Origin: an uncultured delta proteobacterium
Lineage (GTDB): Bacteria > Desulfobacterota > Desulfobulbia > Desulfobulbales > Desulfocapsaceae
Assembly (NCBI GenBank): GCA_903875445.1
Contig: CAIQWD010000005.1
Coordinates: 1 to 64,000, forward strand
Direction of reading: 5' to 3'
DNA length: 64,000 nt
A program made the position numbers and the translations under genes. Positions 24,999-35,481 of this stretch are shown one piece after another (the first letter of the stretch is position 1; each line of letters begins with the position of its first letter). Under the pieces are notes generated by a model. That model saw only the letters and a list, made by a program, of their open reading frames with translations. It made no database searches and was not told where the DNA came from.

Positions 24999-25376
24999 TC
25001 AACTGTGTCCGTTGTCGATCGAATAGGCGAGGAGGTCTTCAAGCGAGACAAAATTCAAGGCGGATTCATGGGTTGCCGCCAGGTTGACAAGGGGAGCGAC
25101 GCCGTGTTCCAGGGCCTCCCGCCACCGTGCTGCGCAGAGACACCAGCGATCCCCCGGCTGGAGGCCGGCAAATCCAGACATGGGCATGGGAGTGGACAGG
25201 TCGTTGCCTTTGATTTTGGAAAACTTCAGGAAATCCTCGGTAACCTCGATGCAAACGCCGTGCACCCCATAGTCATCGGCGGTAACTCTGCAACTGCCTT
25301 CGCGGGTAAAGCCGGTCATCGGTTCAATACTGCACATCTCCAGCGGGGTGCCGAGAACGTTTCTATGTAAAGTCAT
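24999..25376 (-). CDS. DUF2237 family protein
   Basis: 125 aa. Matches the DUF2237 pattern: NVLGTPLEMCS near the start, GFTREGSC, then VCIEVTEDFLKFSK, GLQPGDRWCLCAARWREA and a C-terminal helix. Function unknown; usually a stand-alone cytoplasmic protein. ATG at 25376 with AAGGA 8-9 nt upstream. Convergent with the nitroreductase, 7 bp gap and no terminator visible. Confidence 0.85.
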   Translation of the reverse strand: MTLHRNVLGTPLEMCSIEPMTGFTREGSCRVTADDYGVHGVCIEVTEDFLKFSKIKGNDLSTPMPMSGFAGLQPGDRWCLCAARWREALEHGVAPLVNLAATHESALNFVSLEDLLAYSIDNGHS

Positions 25377-25407
25377 ACATTTTTTCCTTGTTCTTCATCA
25401 GCCATTA

Positions 25408-25944
25408 TTATTGCGCACGAGTCACTTCCACGTTTGTCTTATCCATCTTGAGAATCGAGCGCAGCAGCCGGTAGGTGAAACCCCAGAGATAATAGTCCTC
25501 GACCGGATAGGCCGGAAAAAGACGGCCGGGCAACAGCTCGACATTTTGGTGATGGTCGGGTATCTGAAAGTGCTCGGCGTCCAACCACACGGCACCCTGA
25601 ATTTCTTTAGGGTTAAGTTGCAGCGGCGGCGGTTCGGGGAGAGTGAAGAGAAAGGGTTGCACCCAGATCGGTTGGCTTAAAAGACGGCCTGCCGGTTCGA
25701 GGACCAGGCGTTGCTGCAATTGGTCAACATTCAGGAGGATGCCGGTCTCCTCGGCGGTTTCCCGGATACAGGTAGCCAGCAAATCCGTATCGGTCTTGTC
25801 TTTCCTGCCGCCGGGAAAGGAGAAATGGCCCGACCATGGATCGTCGGGGTGTGCTGCCCGTCGCAGAATAAGATACTTGTCCCGGGGGATGCGGCAGCGG
25901 ATAATGGCGACTGCCGCGGAGGCTGTTTGGGGGGCCATGAGCAT
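25408..25944 (-). CDS. NUDIX hydrolase, CoA-pyrophosphatase type
   Basis: 178 aa. The Nudix box is GGRKDKTDTD then RETAEETGI, a near-canonical Gx5Ex7REUxEExGU with Asp in place of the first Glu. The preceding HPDDPWSGHFSFPGG is the motif of the NudL/CoAse subgroup, which cleaves coenzyme A to 4'-phosphopantetheine and 3',5'-ADP. The C-terminal YYLWGFTYRLLRSIL is also typical of that subgroup. Start taken at ATG 25944 (MLMAPQ); ATG 25938 is possible. Cytoplasmic housekeeping enzyme. Confidence 0.88.
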   Translation of the reverse strand: MLMAPQTASAAVAIIRCRIPRDKYLILRRAAHPDDPWSGHFSFPGGRKDKTDTDLLATCIRETAEETGILLNVDQLQQRLVLEPAGRLLSQPIWVQPFLFTLPEPPPLQLNPKEIQGAVWLDAEHFQIPDHHQNVELLPGRLFPAYPVEDYYLWGFTYRLLRSILKMDKTNVEVTRAQ

Positions 25945-26158
25945 AATAGATCTCGTTCTCTTTCGGTTGCAGGGTAGCATCGTAGCATCAAGAATTGCTC
26001 TAAAATAAAGTACCTTCTTTTTCCGGAAAAGCAAGTTCCTGTTCGGTCGTCTGCAGAGCCTTGTACAGGCGATAGTAATTCCGGCAAGAGATGTTATAGT
26101 ATTTCCCCGGATTCTTGATAGTCAGGTATTGCGATAATATTTGGAGAGGAGCAAGAAC

Positions 26159-26377
26159 ATGAATCACGATGTAACCGTATTTCGACCCTACTCGTTTCGC
26201 GTCGGGCAAAAGATCCGCATTGAAGGATCGCGTCGCGGCGGCGATTGGCAGATTGCCGCTATCGGTGAGCACACTATCACCCTCAGGTGTCCGGTTTCCA
26301 AAAGAGAATTCGAATGGGCGGCGTTTTGCTATCTCGTCGAAGAGGAACACGATGCGGTTTGGCCGCAGAAGCATTAG
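26159..26377 (+). CDS. small protein of unknown function
   Basis: 72 aa, beta-rich: VGQKIRIEGSRRGGDWQIAAI resembles a single SH3- or KOW-like barrel, followed by HTITLRCPVSKREFEWAAF. No signal peptide. ATG 26159 follows GGAGAGGAG with 8-nt spacing. It ends 9 bp before the NRDE gene in the same direction, so likely cotranscribed. Family not certain. Confidence 0.6.
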   Translation: MNHDVTVFRPYSFRVGQKIRIEGSRRGGDWQIAAIGEHTITLRCPVSKREFEWAAFCYLVEEEHDAVWPQKH

Positions 26378-26386
26378 CGGTGCACC

Positions 26387-27160
26387 ATGTGTCTGTTATT
26401 TTTTTCCTATAAGACAACTCCCGGTTACCGTCTGGTGGTTGCTGCTAATCGCGATGAATTTCTCGCCCGGCCAACCGCCCGACTGGGTTATCTCGACAGG
26501 GAAAAGACCATCCTTGCCGGGCGCGATCTGCAGGGGGGCGGCACCTGGCTGGGTATTACCGCCGGCTTGCGCTTTGCCGCCATCACCAACTACCGGGAAT
26601 CAGCCGCCACCCGACCGGATGCCCCGTCCCGCGGCGAGATTCTCATGGACTACCTGACCGGAGAAATGGCGGCAGGAGAGTACATGCAGGCCTTAGTGAT
26701 GAAGGCGCCCGCTTATAACGGCTTTAATCTTATTCTCGGCGATGCTCGGGAATTATACTATTATTCCAATAAAATAAGCTCGCCACGTTTGCTTTCCCCC
26801 GGTTTTTACGGCCTTTCCAACCACCTGCTTGACACCCCCTGGCCGAAAGTCCAGCGGGGCAAGGAGCTGTTGCGTCCCCATATGGTAGAGACGGATCATG
26901 TCGATGCCTCGTCGTTATTCGGTTTCCTGGCCGACAGCCAACGGCCGCCGGATCACCAGCTTCCGGAAACCGGTGTCGGCCTTGCCTGGGAACGGTTGCT
27001 CGGCACCATTTTTATCGACGGTGCCAATTACGGGACGAGGTCTTCGGCGGTGATTACCGTAACGGATGCCGGGGCTATTGAGTTCACGGAAAAAACCTTG
27101 CACCGACAGAACGACAGGGAGACAAGATCGGAGCTGGTACGCCTGACCCTCAATGACTAA
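26387..27160 (+). CDS. NRDE (TANGO2-like) family protein
   Basis: 257 aa. Begins MCLLFF with the invariant N-terminal Cys2, followed by AANRDEFLARPTA, the motif that names the family, then GGTWLGI and RLNQ-like blocks NGFNLILGDARELYYYSN and YGLSNHLLDTPWPKV. Bacterial members are of uncertain function; the eukaryotic relative TANGO2 is linked to haem and lipid homeostasis. The fold is Ntn-hydrolase-like and the N-terminal Cys could be a nucleophile after Met removal. Confidence 0.9.
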   Translation: MCLLFFSYKTTPGYRLVVAANRDEFLARPTARLGYLDREKTILAGRDLQGGGTWLGITAGLRFAAITNYRESAATRPDAPSRGEILMDYLTGEMAAGEYMQALVMKAPAYNGFNLILGDARELYYYSNKISSPRLLSPGFYGLSNHLLDTPWPKVQRGKELLRPHMVETDHVDASSLFGFLADSQRPPDHQLPETGVGLAWERLLGTIFIDGANYGTRSSAVITVTDAGAIEFTEKTLHRQNDRETRSELVRLTLND

Positions 27161-27183
27161 CGTGGTGCAGGACTAGGCAAAAT

Positions 27184-27732
27184 TTATCTCTGAGGTGAGC
27201 TATCCAGCAACACGGGAGGAGTGGAGTCGGGGTTCAACAGGGCCGTGATTAGTTTGCCCGGATCGAAATACGCGACCAGCAGAGCCCTATTTTCGGCAAG
27301 CACCGGCACCGCTTTCTCGGCAATGCGTGCGGCCGAATCATAATAGCCATATTCCCGCTTAATATACACGCCGGCGGCCCGGACCAGGGCCTGCAGGGTC
27401 AGTTTCATTGCCCCCTGCGCCGTATACCAGGCGTGTTCCAGCACCTCGTGCACTTCAAAAAACAGGCCAAGATCCCAAAGTATCAAGCCGCGGTGGATAG
27501 GATCGGTGATGCCGGGAGAGATTACTGCAAGTGCTTTCTCGTATCGGCTGCTGCGGTCGTCGAGATATGTCCGGCAACACACGGCAAGAGGTTGTTGCCG
27601 GTATTTTTCCATAGTTTTTGCCAACTTATCGGCATTGCCGGTTTCGACGGCCACAGCCAAACCTTCCGACAGTTCGTTACGGAGATCGCGACTTAGCCGA
27701 TCTTCAAAGGGGTTGAAACTTTGTTCGTTCAT
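27184..27732 (-). CDS. DUF309 domain protein
   Basis: 182 aa. The middle carries the DUF309 signature: FFEVHEVLEHAWY, then LTLQALVRAAGVYIKREYGY and a GA-like YDSAARIAEKAV helix. The FFE.HE.LE motif may form a metal or active site; the function of the family is unknown. N-terminal 80 residues are additional and helical. Soluble. Convergent with the NRDE gene; upstream lies the RND transporter in the same direction at 30 bp, in reversed order (this gene is downstream of it). Confidence 0.85.
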   Translation of the reverse strand: MNEQSFNPFEDRLSRDLRNELSEGLAVAVETGNADKLAKTMEKYRQQPLAVCCRTYLDDRSSRYEKALAVISPGITDPIHRGLILWDLGLFFEVHEVLEHAWYTAQGAMKLTLQALVRAAGVYIKREYGYYDSAARIAEKAVPVLAENRALLVAYFDPGKLITALLNPDSTPPVLLDSSPQR

Positions 27733-27763
27733 GTGCTTTTCTTATCCTATGGTGGATTGTGCC

Positions 27764-30700
27764 TTACGCCTCTGCGGGTTTATGGTGTTCATGTTTCTTG
27801 ATGACGAAATAGAGCACTGGCACCGCCATGCGGCTGACCAGAAGCGAGGCTATTTCGCCAAACATCAGCGAGATGGCCAGGCCCTGGAAAATCGGGTCGG
27901 CCAAGATCACCGAGGCGCCGATCACAACCGCCAGCGCAGTCAGCAGCATAGGCCTGAAGCGGATAGCCCCGGCATCGACCACTGCCTTAGCAAGCGGCTG
28001 CCCCTCGCGGATGCGCTGTTCGATAAAGTCGACGAGAATGATCGAGTTACGAACCACGATGCCCGCCCCGGCCATAAAACCGATCATCGAGGTGGCGGTG
28101 AAAAAGGCCCCGAAGCCCCAGTGCGCCGGAAGGATGCCGATAAGTGAGAAGGGGATTGCGGCCATCACCACCAGAGGCGTAATATAGTTCTTAAACCAGC
28201 CGACCATGAGCATATAAATGAGCACCATCACCACGCAAAAGGCCAGGCCGAGGTCGCGGAAGACCTCAAGAGTGATATGCCACTCACCGTCCCATTTCAT
28301 AGCCGGTTCACCTTCCGCAAATGGTTGGTTGAGGTTATAGATTTCCATATGTTGCCGATTGCCGCCGAAATCGTGGCCATCGAGAGCCGCAAGTTTCTTG
28401 TTCATCTCGAAAATGGCATAGACCGGGCTTTCCACCACATCGGCCACGTCACCGGTGACATAGATGACCGGCTTGAGATTCTTGCGGTAGATGGGTTGTT
28501 CGACCTGCTGCTCGGAAACGTAGACCAGCTCCCGCAAGGGTACCAGGGAGGCTGTCGGATTGATCTCGGAGCGCAGAGAAATATTCAGGATCGATTCGAT
28601 CCTTGCCCGGGATTCGGGCGGCAGCTCAAGAACGATATCGACGCTTTCCTTGTCGGTCGGCTGGTGGTAGAGATCAAGCGAGTAGCCCTGCACGGCGATC
28701 TCGATGGCCCGGGTGATCTGTTTTTCCGAGATGCCGTTGAGCGCCGCTTTTTCCTTATCGACGGTGAATACCTGGCGGTTACGTTCCTCCTCCCGGAACC
28801 AATGGACGTCAACCACGCCGGTTGAGCCGGTGAGGATTTTTTTCACCTCCGTTGCCAATTTTACCCGGGCAGCGTCGGTCGGACCGTAGATCTCGGCGAC
28901 CAGGGTCTGCAGTACCGGCGGGCCGGGCGGCACCTCGGCCACAGCCACATTTGCCCCGTATTTGGCGGCGATTTGCGCGAGTGGCGGTCGGATCCTGGTG
29001 GCGATTTCATGGCTTTGTTGCTTGCGGGCGTGTTTCGGCAGGAGGTTGACCTGGATATCGGCGACGGTCGGGCCGCTGCGCATAAAGTAATGGCGGACCA
29101 AGCCGTTGAAATTGTAGGGCGAGGCGGTGCCGACATAGATCTGGTAATCGGTGACCGCCGGGTCTCGGCCGACCACGCCGGCCATTTCCAAGGTTACCCG
29201 GGCAGTCTGTTCGAGGGTGGAGCCCTCCGGCATATTAAGGATCACCTGGAATTCGCTTTTATTGTCAAAGGGCAGCATCTTCACCTTGACGAGACCTAAA
29301 TAAACCATCGAACAGGCAGCAAGCAGCATGGTGGTGATGACGGCAAAGAACAGCACCCGCCAGCCGCCGTGCGCCAGGAGCGGGTCCATAATTTTATGGT
29401 AGATGCGGGTGAACCAGTCGTTCGGGCCTGTATCGTCGCCGTTATGGCCGTGGCCGGATGCCGATTTTTTCAGGATATGCACCGCCGCCCAGGGGGTGAC
29501 GGTAAAGGCGATAATGAGGGAAAAGACCATCGCCGCCGAAGATCCGATGGGTATGGGTCGCATATAGGGGCCCATCAGCCCGCCGACGAAGGCCATCGGC
29601 AGGATGGCGGCGATAACCGCCCAGGTGGCGAGGATAGTCGGGTTGCCGACTTCGCCGACTGCCTCGATGGCCACTTGGGTTTTCGGCCGATTGCTGTTGC
29701 TCGGTAAACGCAGGTGGCGGACGATATTCTCAACCACCACAATGGCGTCGTCCACCAAAATACCGATGGAAAAGATCAGGGCGAAGAGGGTGATCCGGTT
29801 GAGGGTGTAGCCGTAAAGATAAAAGATCAGAAGGGTAAGAGCCAGGGTTGAGGGAATGGCCAGCATGACCACCAGCGATTCACGCCAGCCGAGGAAAAAG
29901 AGGATGAGCAGGGCAACTCCGAAGACGGCAATGCCCATATGCAGCAGCAGCTCGTTCGATTTGTCGGAGGCGGTGGCGCCATAGTCGCGGGTGACGCTGA
30001 CCTGAAGGTCGGCGGGGATCAGGCTGCCTTTCAGACCCTCGACTTTTTTTAGTACATCGCGTACCACCGACACCGCGTTGGCTCCCGGTCGTTTGGCGAT
30101 TGACAGGGTGACCGCCGCCTCTGGATCGTTGCCGGCACTATCGCCGTAGAGCACGTAGTCGGATGGTTCGGCGGGACCGTCGATGACCTCGGCAACTTCG
30201 TTCAGATACACCGGTTTGCCGCCGTAGACGCCGACGACAATGCGACCGATCTCTGCGGCGCTCTGAAGAAAGGTGCCGGTTTGCAGCTGCACCTCGCGGT
30301 TTAACGACTTGAGGCTGCCGGAGTGCGATTGGCTGTTCACCGCCTGAATTTTTGGGGCCAGATCGCTTACGGTCAAGTTGCGCGAGGCGAGCAACAGGGG
30401 ATCGAAGTGGATTGTCAACTGTCGTTTGTTGCCGCCGATGACCTTGGTCTCCGCCACCTCGTTGATATTTTTAATGGCGTCGTCGATCTGGGCGGCCATC
30501 CGCCGCAGAGTGTAGTGATCATAGCCCTTGCCGTGCAAGGTCAGGGCCATGATCGGCACGTCGTCGATGGTATGTGGCTTGATCAGCGGCATCTCTACGG
30601 AGTGGGGGATACGGTCGAAATTGGTGGCCAGTTTCTGGTTCAACCGGACGATCGAGGTCTCGAGATTTTCACCAACGTAGAAGCGCACCACCAGAAGGCT

Positions 30701-30997
30701 TTGGCCGGGCATGGAAGTCGAGTAAATATATTCGACTCCCGGAAGTTCGTAGAGCAGCTTTTCCATGGGGATGGTCATCCGTTCCTCGACCTCTTTCGGG
30801 GTCGCGCCGGGCATGGAGACCATCACGTCGATCATCGGCACCTTGATCTGCGGTTCTTCTTCCCTCGGCAAGAGAACGATCGCCAGAATCCCGAGAAGCA
30901 GAGAGGCAATGATGCCGAGTGGGGTCAGTTTAGAGTTAACGAAGGCCTGCGCCAAACGGCCGGCAAAACCAGTGGGATGGAGTGATGGCGTATGCAT
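27764..30997 (-). CDS. RND-family efflux transporter permease
   Basis: 1077-aa inner-membrane proton-driven pump of the AcrB superfamily. The N-terminal membrane helix is followed by the first porter domain ([33 protein letters not shown]), then the helix bundle with the proton-relay acidic pair in [15 protein letters not shown], and the repeated second half ending with [18 protein letters not shown]. It is closer to the HAE/uncharacterised transporter groups than to the metal-specific HME group, so substrate unknown. It works with the periplasmic adaptor encoded 39 bp upstream; no TolC-type channel is present in the window. Confidence 0.93.
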   Translation of the reverse strand: MHTPSLHPTGFAGRLAQAFVNSKLTPLGIIASLLLGILAIVLLPREEEPQIKVPMIDVMVSMPGATPKEVEERMTIPMEKLLYELPGVEYIYSTSMPGQSLLVVRFYVGENLETSIVRLNQKLATNFDRIPHSVEMPLIKPHTIDDVPIMALTLHGKGYDHYTLRRMAAQIDDAIKNINEVAETKVIGGNKRQLTIHFDPLLLASRNLTVSDLAPKIQAVNSQSHSGSLKSLNREVQLQTGTFLQSAAEIGRIVVGVYGGKPVYLNEVAEVIDGPAEPSDYVLYGDSAGNDPEAAVTLSIAKRPGANAVSVVRDVLKKVEGLKGSLIPADLQVSVTRDYGATASDKSNELLLHMGIAVFGVALLILFFLGWRESLVVMLAIPSTLALTLLIFYLYGYTLNRITLFALIFSIGILVDDAIVVVENIVRHLRLPSNSNRPKTQVAIEAVGEVGNPTILATWAVIAAILPMAFVGGLMGPYMRPIPIGSSAAMVFSLIIAFTVTPWAAVHILKKSASGHGHNGDDTGPNDWFTRIYHKIMDPLLAHGGWRVLFFAVITTMLLAACSMVYLGLVKVKMLPFDNKSEFQVILNMPEGSTLEQTARVTLEMAGVVGRDPAVTDYQIYVGTASPYNFNGLVRHYFMRSGPTVADIQVNLLPKHARKQQSHEIATRIRPPLAQIAAKYGANVAVAEVPPGPPVLQTLVAEIYGPTDAARVKLATEVKKILTGSTGVVDVHWFREEERNRQVFTVDKEKAALNGISEKQITRAIEIAVQGYSLDLYHQPTDKESVDIVLELPPESRARIESILNISLRSEINPTASLVPLRELVYVSEQQVEQPIYRKNLKPVIYVTGDVADVVESPVYAIFEMNKKLAALDGHDFGGNRQHMEIYNLNQPFAEGEPAMKWDGEWHITLEVFRDLGLAFCVVMVLIYMLMVGWFKNYITPLVVMAAIPFSLIGILPAHWGFGAFFTATSMIGFMAGAGIVVRNSIILVDFIEQRIREGQPLAKAVVDAGAIRFRPMLLTALAVVIGASVILADPIFQGLAISLMFGEIASLLVSRMAVPVLYFVIKKHEHHKPAEA

Positions 30998-31036
30998 GGT
31001 TGGAAATTACCCTGTTGAGATGAAGAAAGGACCGAC

Positions 31037-32068
31037 CTACTGGACGGTAACGGGTTGGCCGTCCTGGAGGGTACCATTGCCGGTGATGGCCACCCATTCT
31101 CCCTCGGCAAGGCCGCTTAGGATTTCCAAGTATTGGTCGCTGCGGGCACCGGTGCGGACGAGACGCAGTCTGGCTTTGCCGTCATCGACGACAAAAACCC
31201 GCTCCATCTGCCCGAAGGGAACAAGCGCATCGGCAGGCACTGCCAGGGTTTCCGCATGCGCCATGGCGAGGGTGACCCGGGCGAACTGACCGGAACGAAG
31301 CTGCGGATTGTTGGGGATTCGCAGTTTGATCGGCGAGGTACGGGAAGACGGGTCGGCGACCGGCGAGACTTCCGCCACCGTACCTTCAAGCCCGAGGTTG
31401 ACGGACGGAATAAAAATCTTCAGCCGGTCTCCCTTGGTGATTTTCAGGATCATTGCCTCGGGGATGTCGGTCAGCACCTGCAGTTTGTTCTCTTCCTCGA
31501 TATGCAGGAGGGGTTTACCGGGGGTGGCAAGATCGCCGACGCTTACCAGTTTACGGGTGATGATTCCGGTAAAGGGAGCGGTAATTTTGGTAAAATCGAG
31601 CATTGTCAGGGTCGTCCGATAGGCAGCGTCGGTAATCCGCAGGGTATCTTCAAAAGATTTGACGGTTTCCGGGGTGGCGGCATTTTTTTTCAGGAGGTTT
31701 TCTTCCCGCGCCAGATTGCGTTTGGCCTGTTCAAGCTGGGCCTTGGCCTGTTGCACTTGGGCCGAAATTTCAGCGGCACTCAGTTCGGCGAGGAGGTCAC
31801 CGTGTTTCACCCGTGAGCCGAGATCGACGGGGAGGGTAATGATATTGCCGGTGATCTTGGCGGATATTTCCGCCTGTTCGACCGCCTGGACGGTGCCGAC
31901 CACCTCCACCTGATTGCCGGCTATTCGTTTTACCACCTTGCCTACTGTCACCGGGGTGGCGGCCAAAGATCGGGGCTTTTTCCCCTCGTTCACCTCGCCC
32001 TTGTCACAGCCGAGAAGCAGCACGAGGGCGGCAATGTTGATGATGGTAACGAGTTGTCTAACCTTCAT
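31037..32068 (-). CDS. RND efflux periplasmic adaptor subunit
   Basis: 343 aa. Lipoprotein-like N-terminus (hydrophobic stretch ending LLLGC), then the membrane-fusion-protein layout: lipoyl/barrel-sandwich half (VEVVGTVQAVEQAEISAKI), a coiled-coil hairpin (AQVQQAKAQLEQAKRNLARE), second lipoyl half (TKITAPFTGIITRK) and beta-barrel (GDRLKIFIPSVNLGLEG). Forms the bridge between the downstream permease and an outer-membrane channel. ATG after GGAG. First gene of the operon. Confidence 0.92.
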   Translation of the reverse strand: MKVRQLVTIINIAALVLLLGCDKGEVNEGKKPRSLAATPVTVGKVVKRIAGNQVEVVGTVQAVEQAEISAKITGNIITLPVDLGSRVKHGDLLAELSAAEISAQVQQAKAQLEQAKRNLAREENLLKKNAATPETVKSFEDTLRITDAAYRTTLTMLDFTKITAPFTGIITRKLVSVGDLATPGKPLLHIEEENKLQVLTDIPEAMILKITKGDRLKIFIPSVNLGLEGTVAEVSPVADPSSRTSPIKLRIPNNPQLRSGQFARVTLAMAHAETLAVPADALVPFGQMERVFVVDDGKARLRLVRTGARSDQYLEILSGLAEGEWVAITGNGTLQDGQPVTVQ

Positions 32069-32264
32069 TGGTAAATCTCCATGTCATCGTGAATTATCGG
32101 CAAAGACTTCGATTATCACAATTGGCGGTAAAATATTTTATTGGAACCTCTGGCGCTTTTGGAAACAACAGGCCTGCAAATAAAGTATTTAATCATATTC
32201 TTAAATAACTAATTCCTTCTCCCGCCGTTGTCAAAGGATAATGTTACGCGCCCGCTTTAAAATA

Positions 32265-33977
32265 TCAGGAGGGATCGGTTGTCAGTTTTTGCAGGAGGTT
32301 CTCAAGTTTTTTTATATCAACCGGTTTGGCCAAATAACTGGTCATGCCGGCAGCCAGACATTTTTCCTTGTCGCCGGCCATTGCATAGGCGGTAAGGGCA
32401 ATTATCGGAATAGTGTGGACGCGGCAGAATTTTGTTGAGGTTCTGATTATTTTTGTGGTTTCCAGGCCATCCATTTCCGGCATCTGCACGTCCATGAGAA
32501 CGATATCGAAATGATCGGAGAGAAGAAGATCAAGGGCCACATAGCCATTCTCGGCAATGGTCGTTCGGTGTCCGAGTTTAGTAAGAATTGCTTGAAGAAT
32601 CTGCTGGTTGATTTGTTCATCTTCAACTACCAGGGTGGCTAGACGGCGGTGCGGGCTGGTGAGGAGCGGGATGGGGACGGGCAGCAGGTCGGGCGCGATT
32701 TGCAGGGGTCCTCTCTCGGCGATCAGAGTGAAGGTTACCGTTGTTCCGCCTGCTTCATTGCGCTCCAACTGCACAGTGCCATGCATCTGCATGACCAGAA
32801 GTTTGACGATGCTGAGGCCCAATCCGGTGCCCTGGATCTTTTTTTGGAGCCGTGACTCGATCTGGGTAAAGGGCTCGAAAAGCTTATCGCCGATATCCCC
32901 GGGAACCCCGATCCCCGTATCGGCTATGGTACATTCCAGCATAACCCTGTCGGCCGCAAGGGTGTTCATAAGACGCAGGTCGACACTGATGCTTCCTTGA
33001 TCGGTAAACTTAATGGCATTGCCCACCAGATTGTAAAGAATCTGGCGAATACGCATGTGATCGGCTATGAGGATCTCCGGCACCTCCGGGGCCACACCGT
33101 AGTGGAGTTTGACCCTCTGCGGGTTGATCGCCGTTTTGAAGGAGGCAATGAGGGTTTTGACCATGTCTCTGATCCTGAATTTCTCAGGGGTCATCTGCAG
33201 TTTTCCTGCCTCAATTTTCGAATAATCGAGGATATCGTTGATAATGGTCAGCAGGCTTTTCCCCGATTCCATGGCGGTTTTGACGTAGTCTTGCTGCTCG
33301 TCATCCAGCCCCGTCATTTTCAGGAGTTGCAGCATGCCGAGGACACCATTCATCGGTGTTCGCACCTCATGACTCATATGGGCAAGGAACTCCGATTTTG
33401 CTCTGCTGGCGGCAAAGGCCTGCTCCTTTGCCGCTTCAAGTTCGAGGATGTGTTTTTTCCTTTCGGTGATGTCGCGGGCGATGGCCATATACAGTTCCTT
33501 GCCGTCGATGGTCAGGCGGAGGGCACTGACCTCGACCGGCAGGAGGGTGCCGTCTTTTTTGACGTAGGTCGTCTCGAAGGTGGCGTTTCCCTCTCGGCTC
33601 AAGCGGATGACCAGTTGGCTGTTGTACTCAAAATCCTTGCCGTCGCTGATGTCGAAGGGAGTCATGGTCAGCAACTCTTCCCGGGTATAACCCAGCCGTT
33701 TGCAGGCGACATTGTTGACGTCGGAAAACAATCCATAATTGGGGCTGTTTCGGTCGAGGGAGATCACAAACATCGCATCGTTGGCATAATTAAATAGTTT
33801 GCGATATTTGTTGCGGCTGAGGACAAGTTCTTCTCTTTGCTGGCCGCAAAGGGAAAGGTCTTGACTGGTGGTGAGGACGGAACCGCTCTGCGCGGCAATG
33901 AATTTTTCGAGGTCGGAAACACGGCTTTGTGCTTCCAGCAGCTGGATTTGGAGTTCGGCAAGGTTTTTTGTGGACAT
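32265..33977 (-). CDS. PAS-domain hybrid sensor histidine kinase / response regulator
   Basis: 570 aa, no membrane helices, so a cytoplasmic sensor. Short coiled coil, PAS domain with PAC end (about residues 55-170, ending MAIARDITERKKH), HisKA with the phosphorylated His about 203 in MSHEVRTPMNG, HATPase with NLVGNAIKFTDQG and GTGLGLSIVK, then a C-terminal receiver (LVVEDEQINQQ, acceptor Asp in VLMDVQMPEMDG, conserved Lys in LAKPVD). The hybrid layout implies a phosphorelay to a separate HPt protein not found here. Start 33977 (MSTKN) or ATG 34034; neither has a strong ribosome site. Confidence 0.92.
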   Translation of the reverse strand: MSTKNLAELQIQLLEAQSRVSDLEKFIAAQSGSVLTTSQDLSLCGQQREELVLSRNKYRKLFNYANDAMFVISLDRNSPNYGLFSDVNNVACKRLGYTREELLTMTPFDISDGKDFEYNSQLVIRLSREGNATFETTYVKKDGTLLPVEVSALRLTIDGKELYMAIARDITERKKHILELEAAKEQAFAASRAKSEFLAHMSHEVRTPMNGVLGMLQLLKMTGLDDEQQDYVKTAMESGKSLLTIINDILDYSKIEAGKLQMTPEKFRIRDMVKTLIASFKTAINPQRVKLHYGVAPEVPEILIADHMRIRQILYNLVGNAIKFTDQGSISVDLRLMNTLAADRVMLECTIADTGIGVPGDIGDKLFEPFTQIESRLQKKIQGTGLGLSIVKLLVMQMHGTVQLERNEAGGTTVTFTLIAERGPLQIAPDLLPVPIPLLTSPHRRLATLVVEDEQINQQILQAILTKLGHRTTIAENGYVALDLLLSDHFDIVLMDVQMPEMDGLETTKIIRTSTKFCRVHTIPIIALTAYAMAGDKEKCLAAGMTSYLAKPVDIKKLENLLQKLTTDPS

Positions 33978-34131
33978 GGTCGGGTACAGGGCACGAGGCC
34001 TGGCGACAAAGGGTGGGAAGTGGGTCAGAGACATCCATATACATGCATGATGTTACTGATTTGTCGGCAAAGAGTCAAATCGAAATGAAAAAAGATTACC
34101 TTTCCTGCGTACTCTGGTATTTGTAAGATGG

Positions 34132-34173
34132 TTAGGGGTTAGGGGTTAGGGGTTAGGGGTTAGGGGTTAGGGG
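34132..34173. repeat. six tandem TTAGGGG heptamers (telomere-like, G-quadruplex-prone)
   Basis: Six perfect consecutive TTAGGGG units followed by a degenerate TGAGGAT, in the intergenic region between the divergent hybrid kinase and glycosyltransferase genes. The G4 runs spaced by TTA can form a G-quadruplex, and a 7-bp tandem array can change copy number by slippage. It ends 37 bp before the glycosyltransferase ATG. Confidence 0.95.
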
Positions 34174-34210
34174 TGAGGATTTTATATTATTTTAAGAGAT
34201 TAAAACAATT

Positions 34211-35443
34211 ATGCCGACGGTAAGCGTTATTATTCCCTGTTACAATCAGGGGCAATTCCTTGATGAGGCCGTTGATTCGGTTCTGGTGCAATCCTTTGCC
34301 GATTTTGAGATCATTATTGTCAATGATGGTTCTACCGACGATTTGACCAACAGGTTGCTGAAAACCTATGCCAAGGAGAAAACGCGGGTCATCGCCACCG
34401 CCAATATGGGCCTTGCAGCAGCAAGAAATAACGGCATTGCCGTGGCCTGCGGCAAATATATCCTGCCGCTAGACGCCGATGACCGGATTGGAACAAGCTA
34501 CCTGGAAAAGGCGGTGGCGATTCTCGATGCCGATTCGGAGGTGGGTATCGTCTACTGCAAGGCGCGACTTTTCGGGGCTGTCGAAACCGATTGGCTGTTG
34601 CCGGACTATTCGCTTGAGAGGATGTTGGTCGACAACCTCATTTTTTGTTCCGCCTTTTTTCGAAGAGACGATTGGCTAGACGCAGGAGGTTATGACCCCG
34701 GCATGGTCTACGGCTGGGAAGACTACGAATTTTGGTTGGGCCTTATCGAACGAGGTCGGAAAGTAGTGCGGCTTGAAGAGAACCTCTTTTGCTACCGGGT
34801 TGCCTCCGATTCCATGGTGCGAAGCAAGGAAAAATGGCAGAAAGTTGCCATGTTTCGGCGAATTTACGAGCGACATCAGCGGCTTTTTTCCGATAATATC
34901 GGTGTTTGGATCGAAACCATTGCCGATGCCCGCGACAAATATTACACCAGCCGTCTCTATGTCGATTGCGGCGGCGGGATCAGTGATCGGTCAAGTATCG
35001 GTAGGAAAATAGAGCTCGGAACGCGGCAGATTGTCTTTGATCTCAGCGGCTTCAGCGCTGTGACCGCAATTCGTTTTGATCCGGTCGACACCTGGGCGGT
35101 CGTGGAGATTTTCAGGATAACCGCAACCTCTAGGTCCGGTGCGAAGATCGAAGTGACGGCAATCGAATCAAATGCCCTCTATAAGCAGCAGGGGATGCTG
35201 CTTTTCGACACCCGCGATCCCCAGTGCTATTTTCCCGATCTCAACCGATCAGAGTTGGCGGATTTGGTCAAATTTACGGTTGAACTGCGGTTTCACGCCT
35301 TGGCTGAATTGGCCTTGGAGCATATTGTCCAGTATCAGAAGGCGGAACTGGGAGGCCGTGTTGCAGAGAGGTTGTCCAATAAGATTCGGCAGGTCGGCAG
35401 ATTGCTTTTAAAGTCCTTGACAGGTGCAGAGAAGAGGGCCTGA
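34211..35443 (+). CDS. family 2 glycosyltransferase
   Basis: 410 aa. N-terminal GT-A domain: SVIIPCYNQGQFLDEAVDSV, IVNDGSTDD, GLAAARNNGIAVA, the metal/UDP-sugar DxD in LPLDADDRIG and the acceptor-side GWEDYEFWLGLIERG. No membrane helix. The C-terminal roughly 150 residues (after about 250) are beta-rich (IELGTRQIVFDLSGFSA) and could be a carbohydrate-binding or second module. Likely adds sugars to a cell-surface glycan; no other glycan genes adjoin it. The TTAGGGG array upstream may influence its expression. Confidence 0.88.
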   Translation: MPTVSVIIPCYNQGQFLDEAVDSVLVQSFADFEIIIVNDGSTDDLTNRLLKTYAKEKTRVIATANMGLAAARNNGIAVACGKYILPLDADDRIGTSYLEKAVAILDADSEVGIVYCKARLFGAVETDWLLPDYSLERMLVDNLIFCSAFFRRDDWLDAGGYDPGMVYGWEDYEFWLGLIERGRKVVRLEENLFCYRVASDSMVRSKEKWQKVAMFRRIYERHQRLFSDNIGVWIETIADARDKYYTSRLYVDCGGGISDRSSIGRKIELGTRQIVFDLSGFSAVTAIRFDPVDTWAVVEIFRITATSRSGAKIEVTAIESNALYKQQGMLLFDTRDPQCYFPDLNRSELADLVKFTVELRFHALAELALEHIVQYQKAELGGRVAERLSNKIRQVGRLLLKSLTGAEKRA

Positions 35444-35481
35444 GCTTGGCCGGGACCCCTTCTCTGTAAAAAAATACAGTG

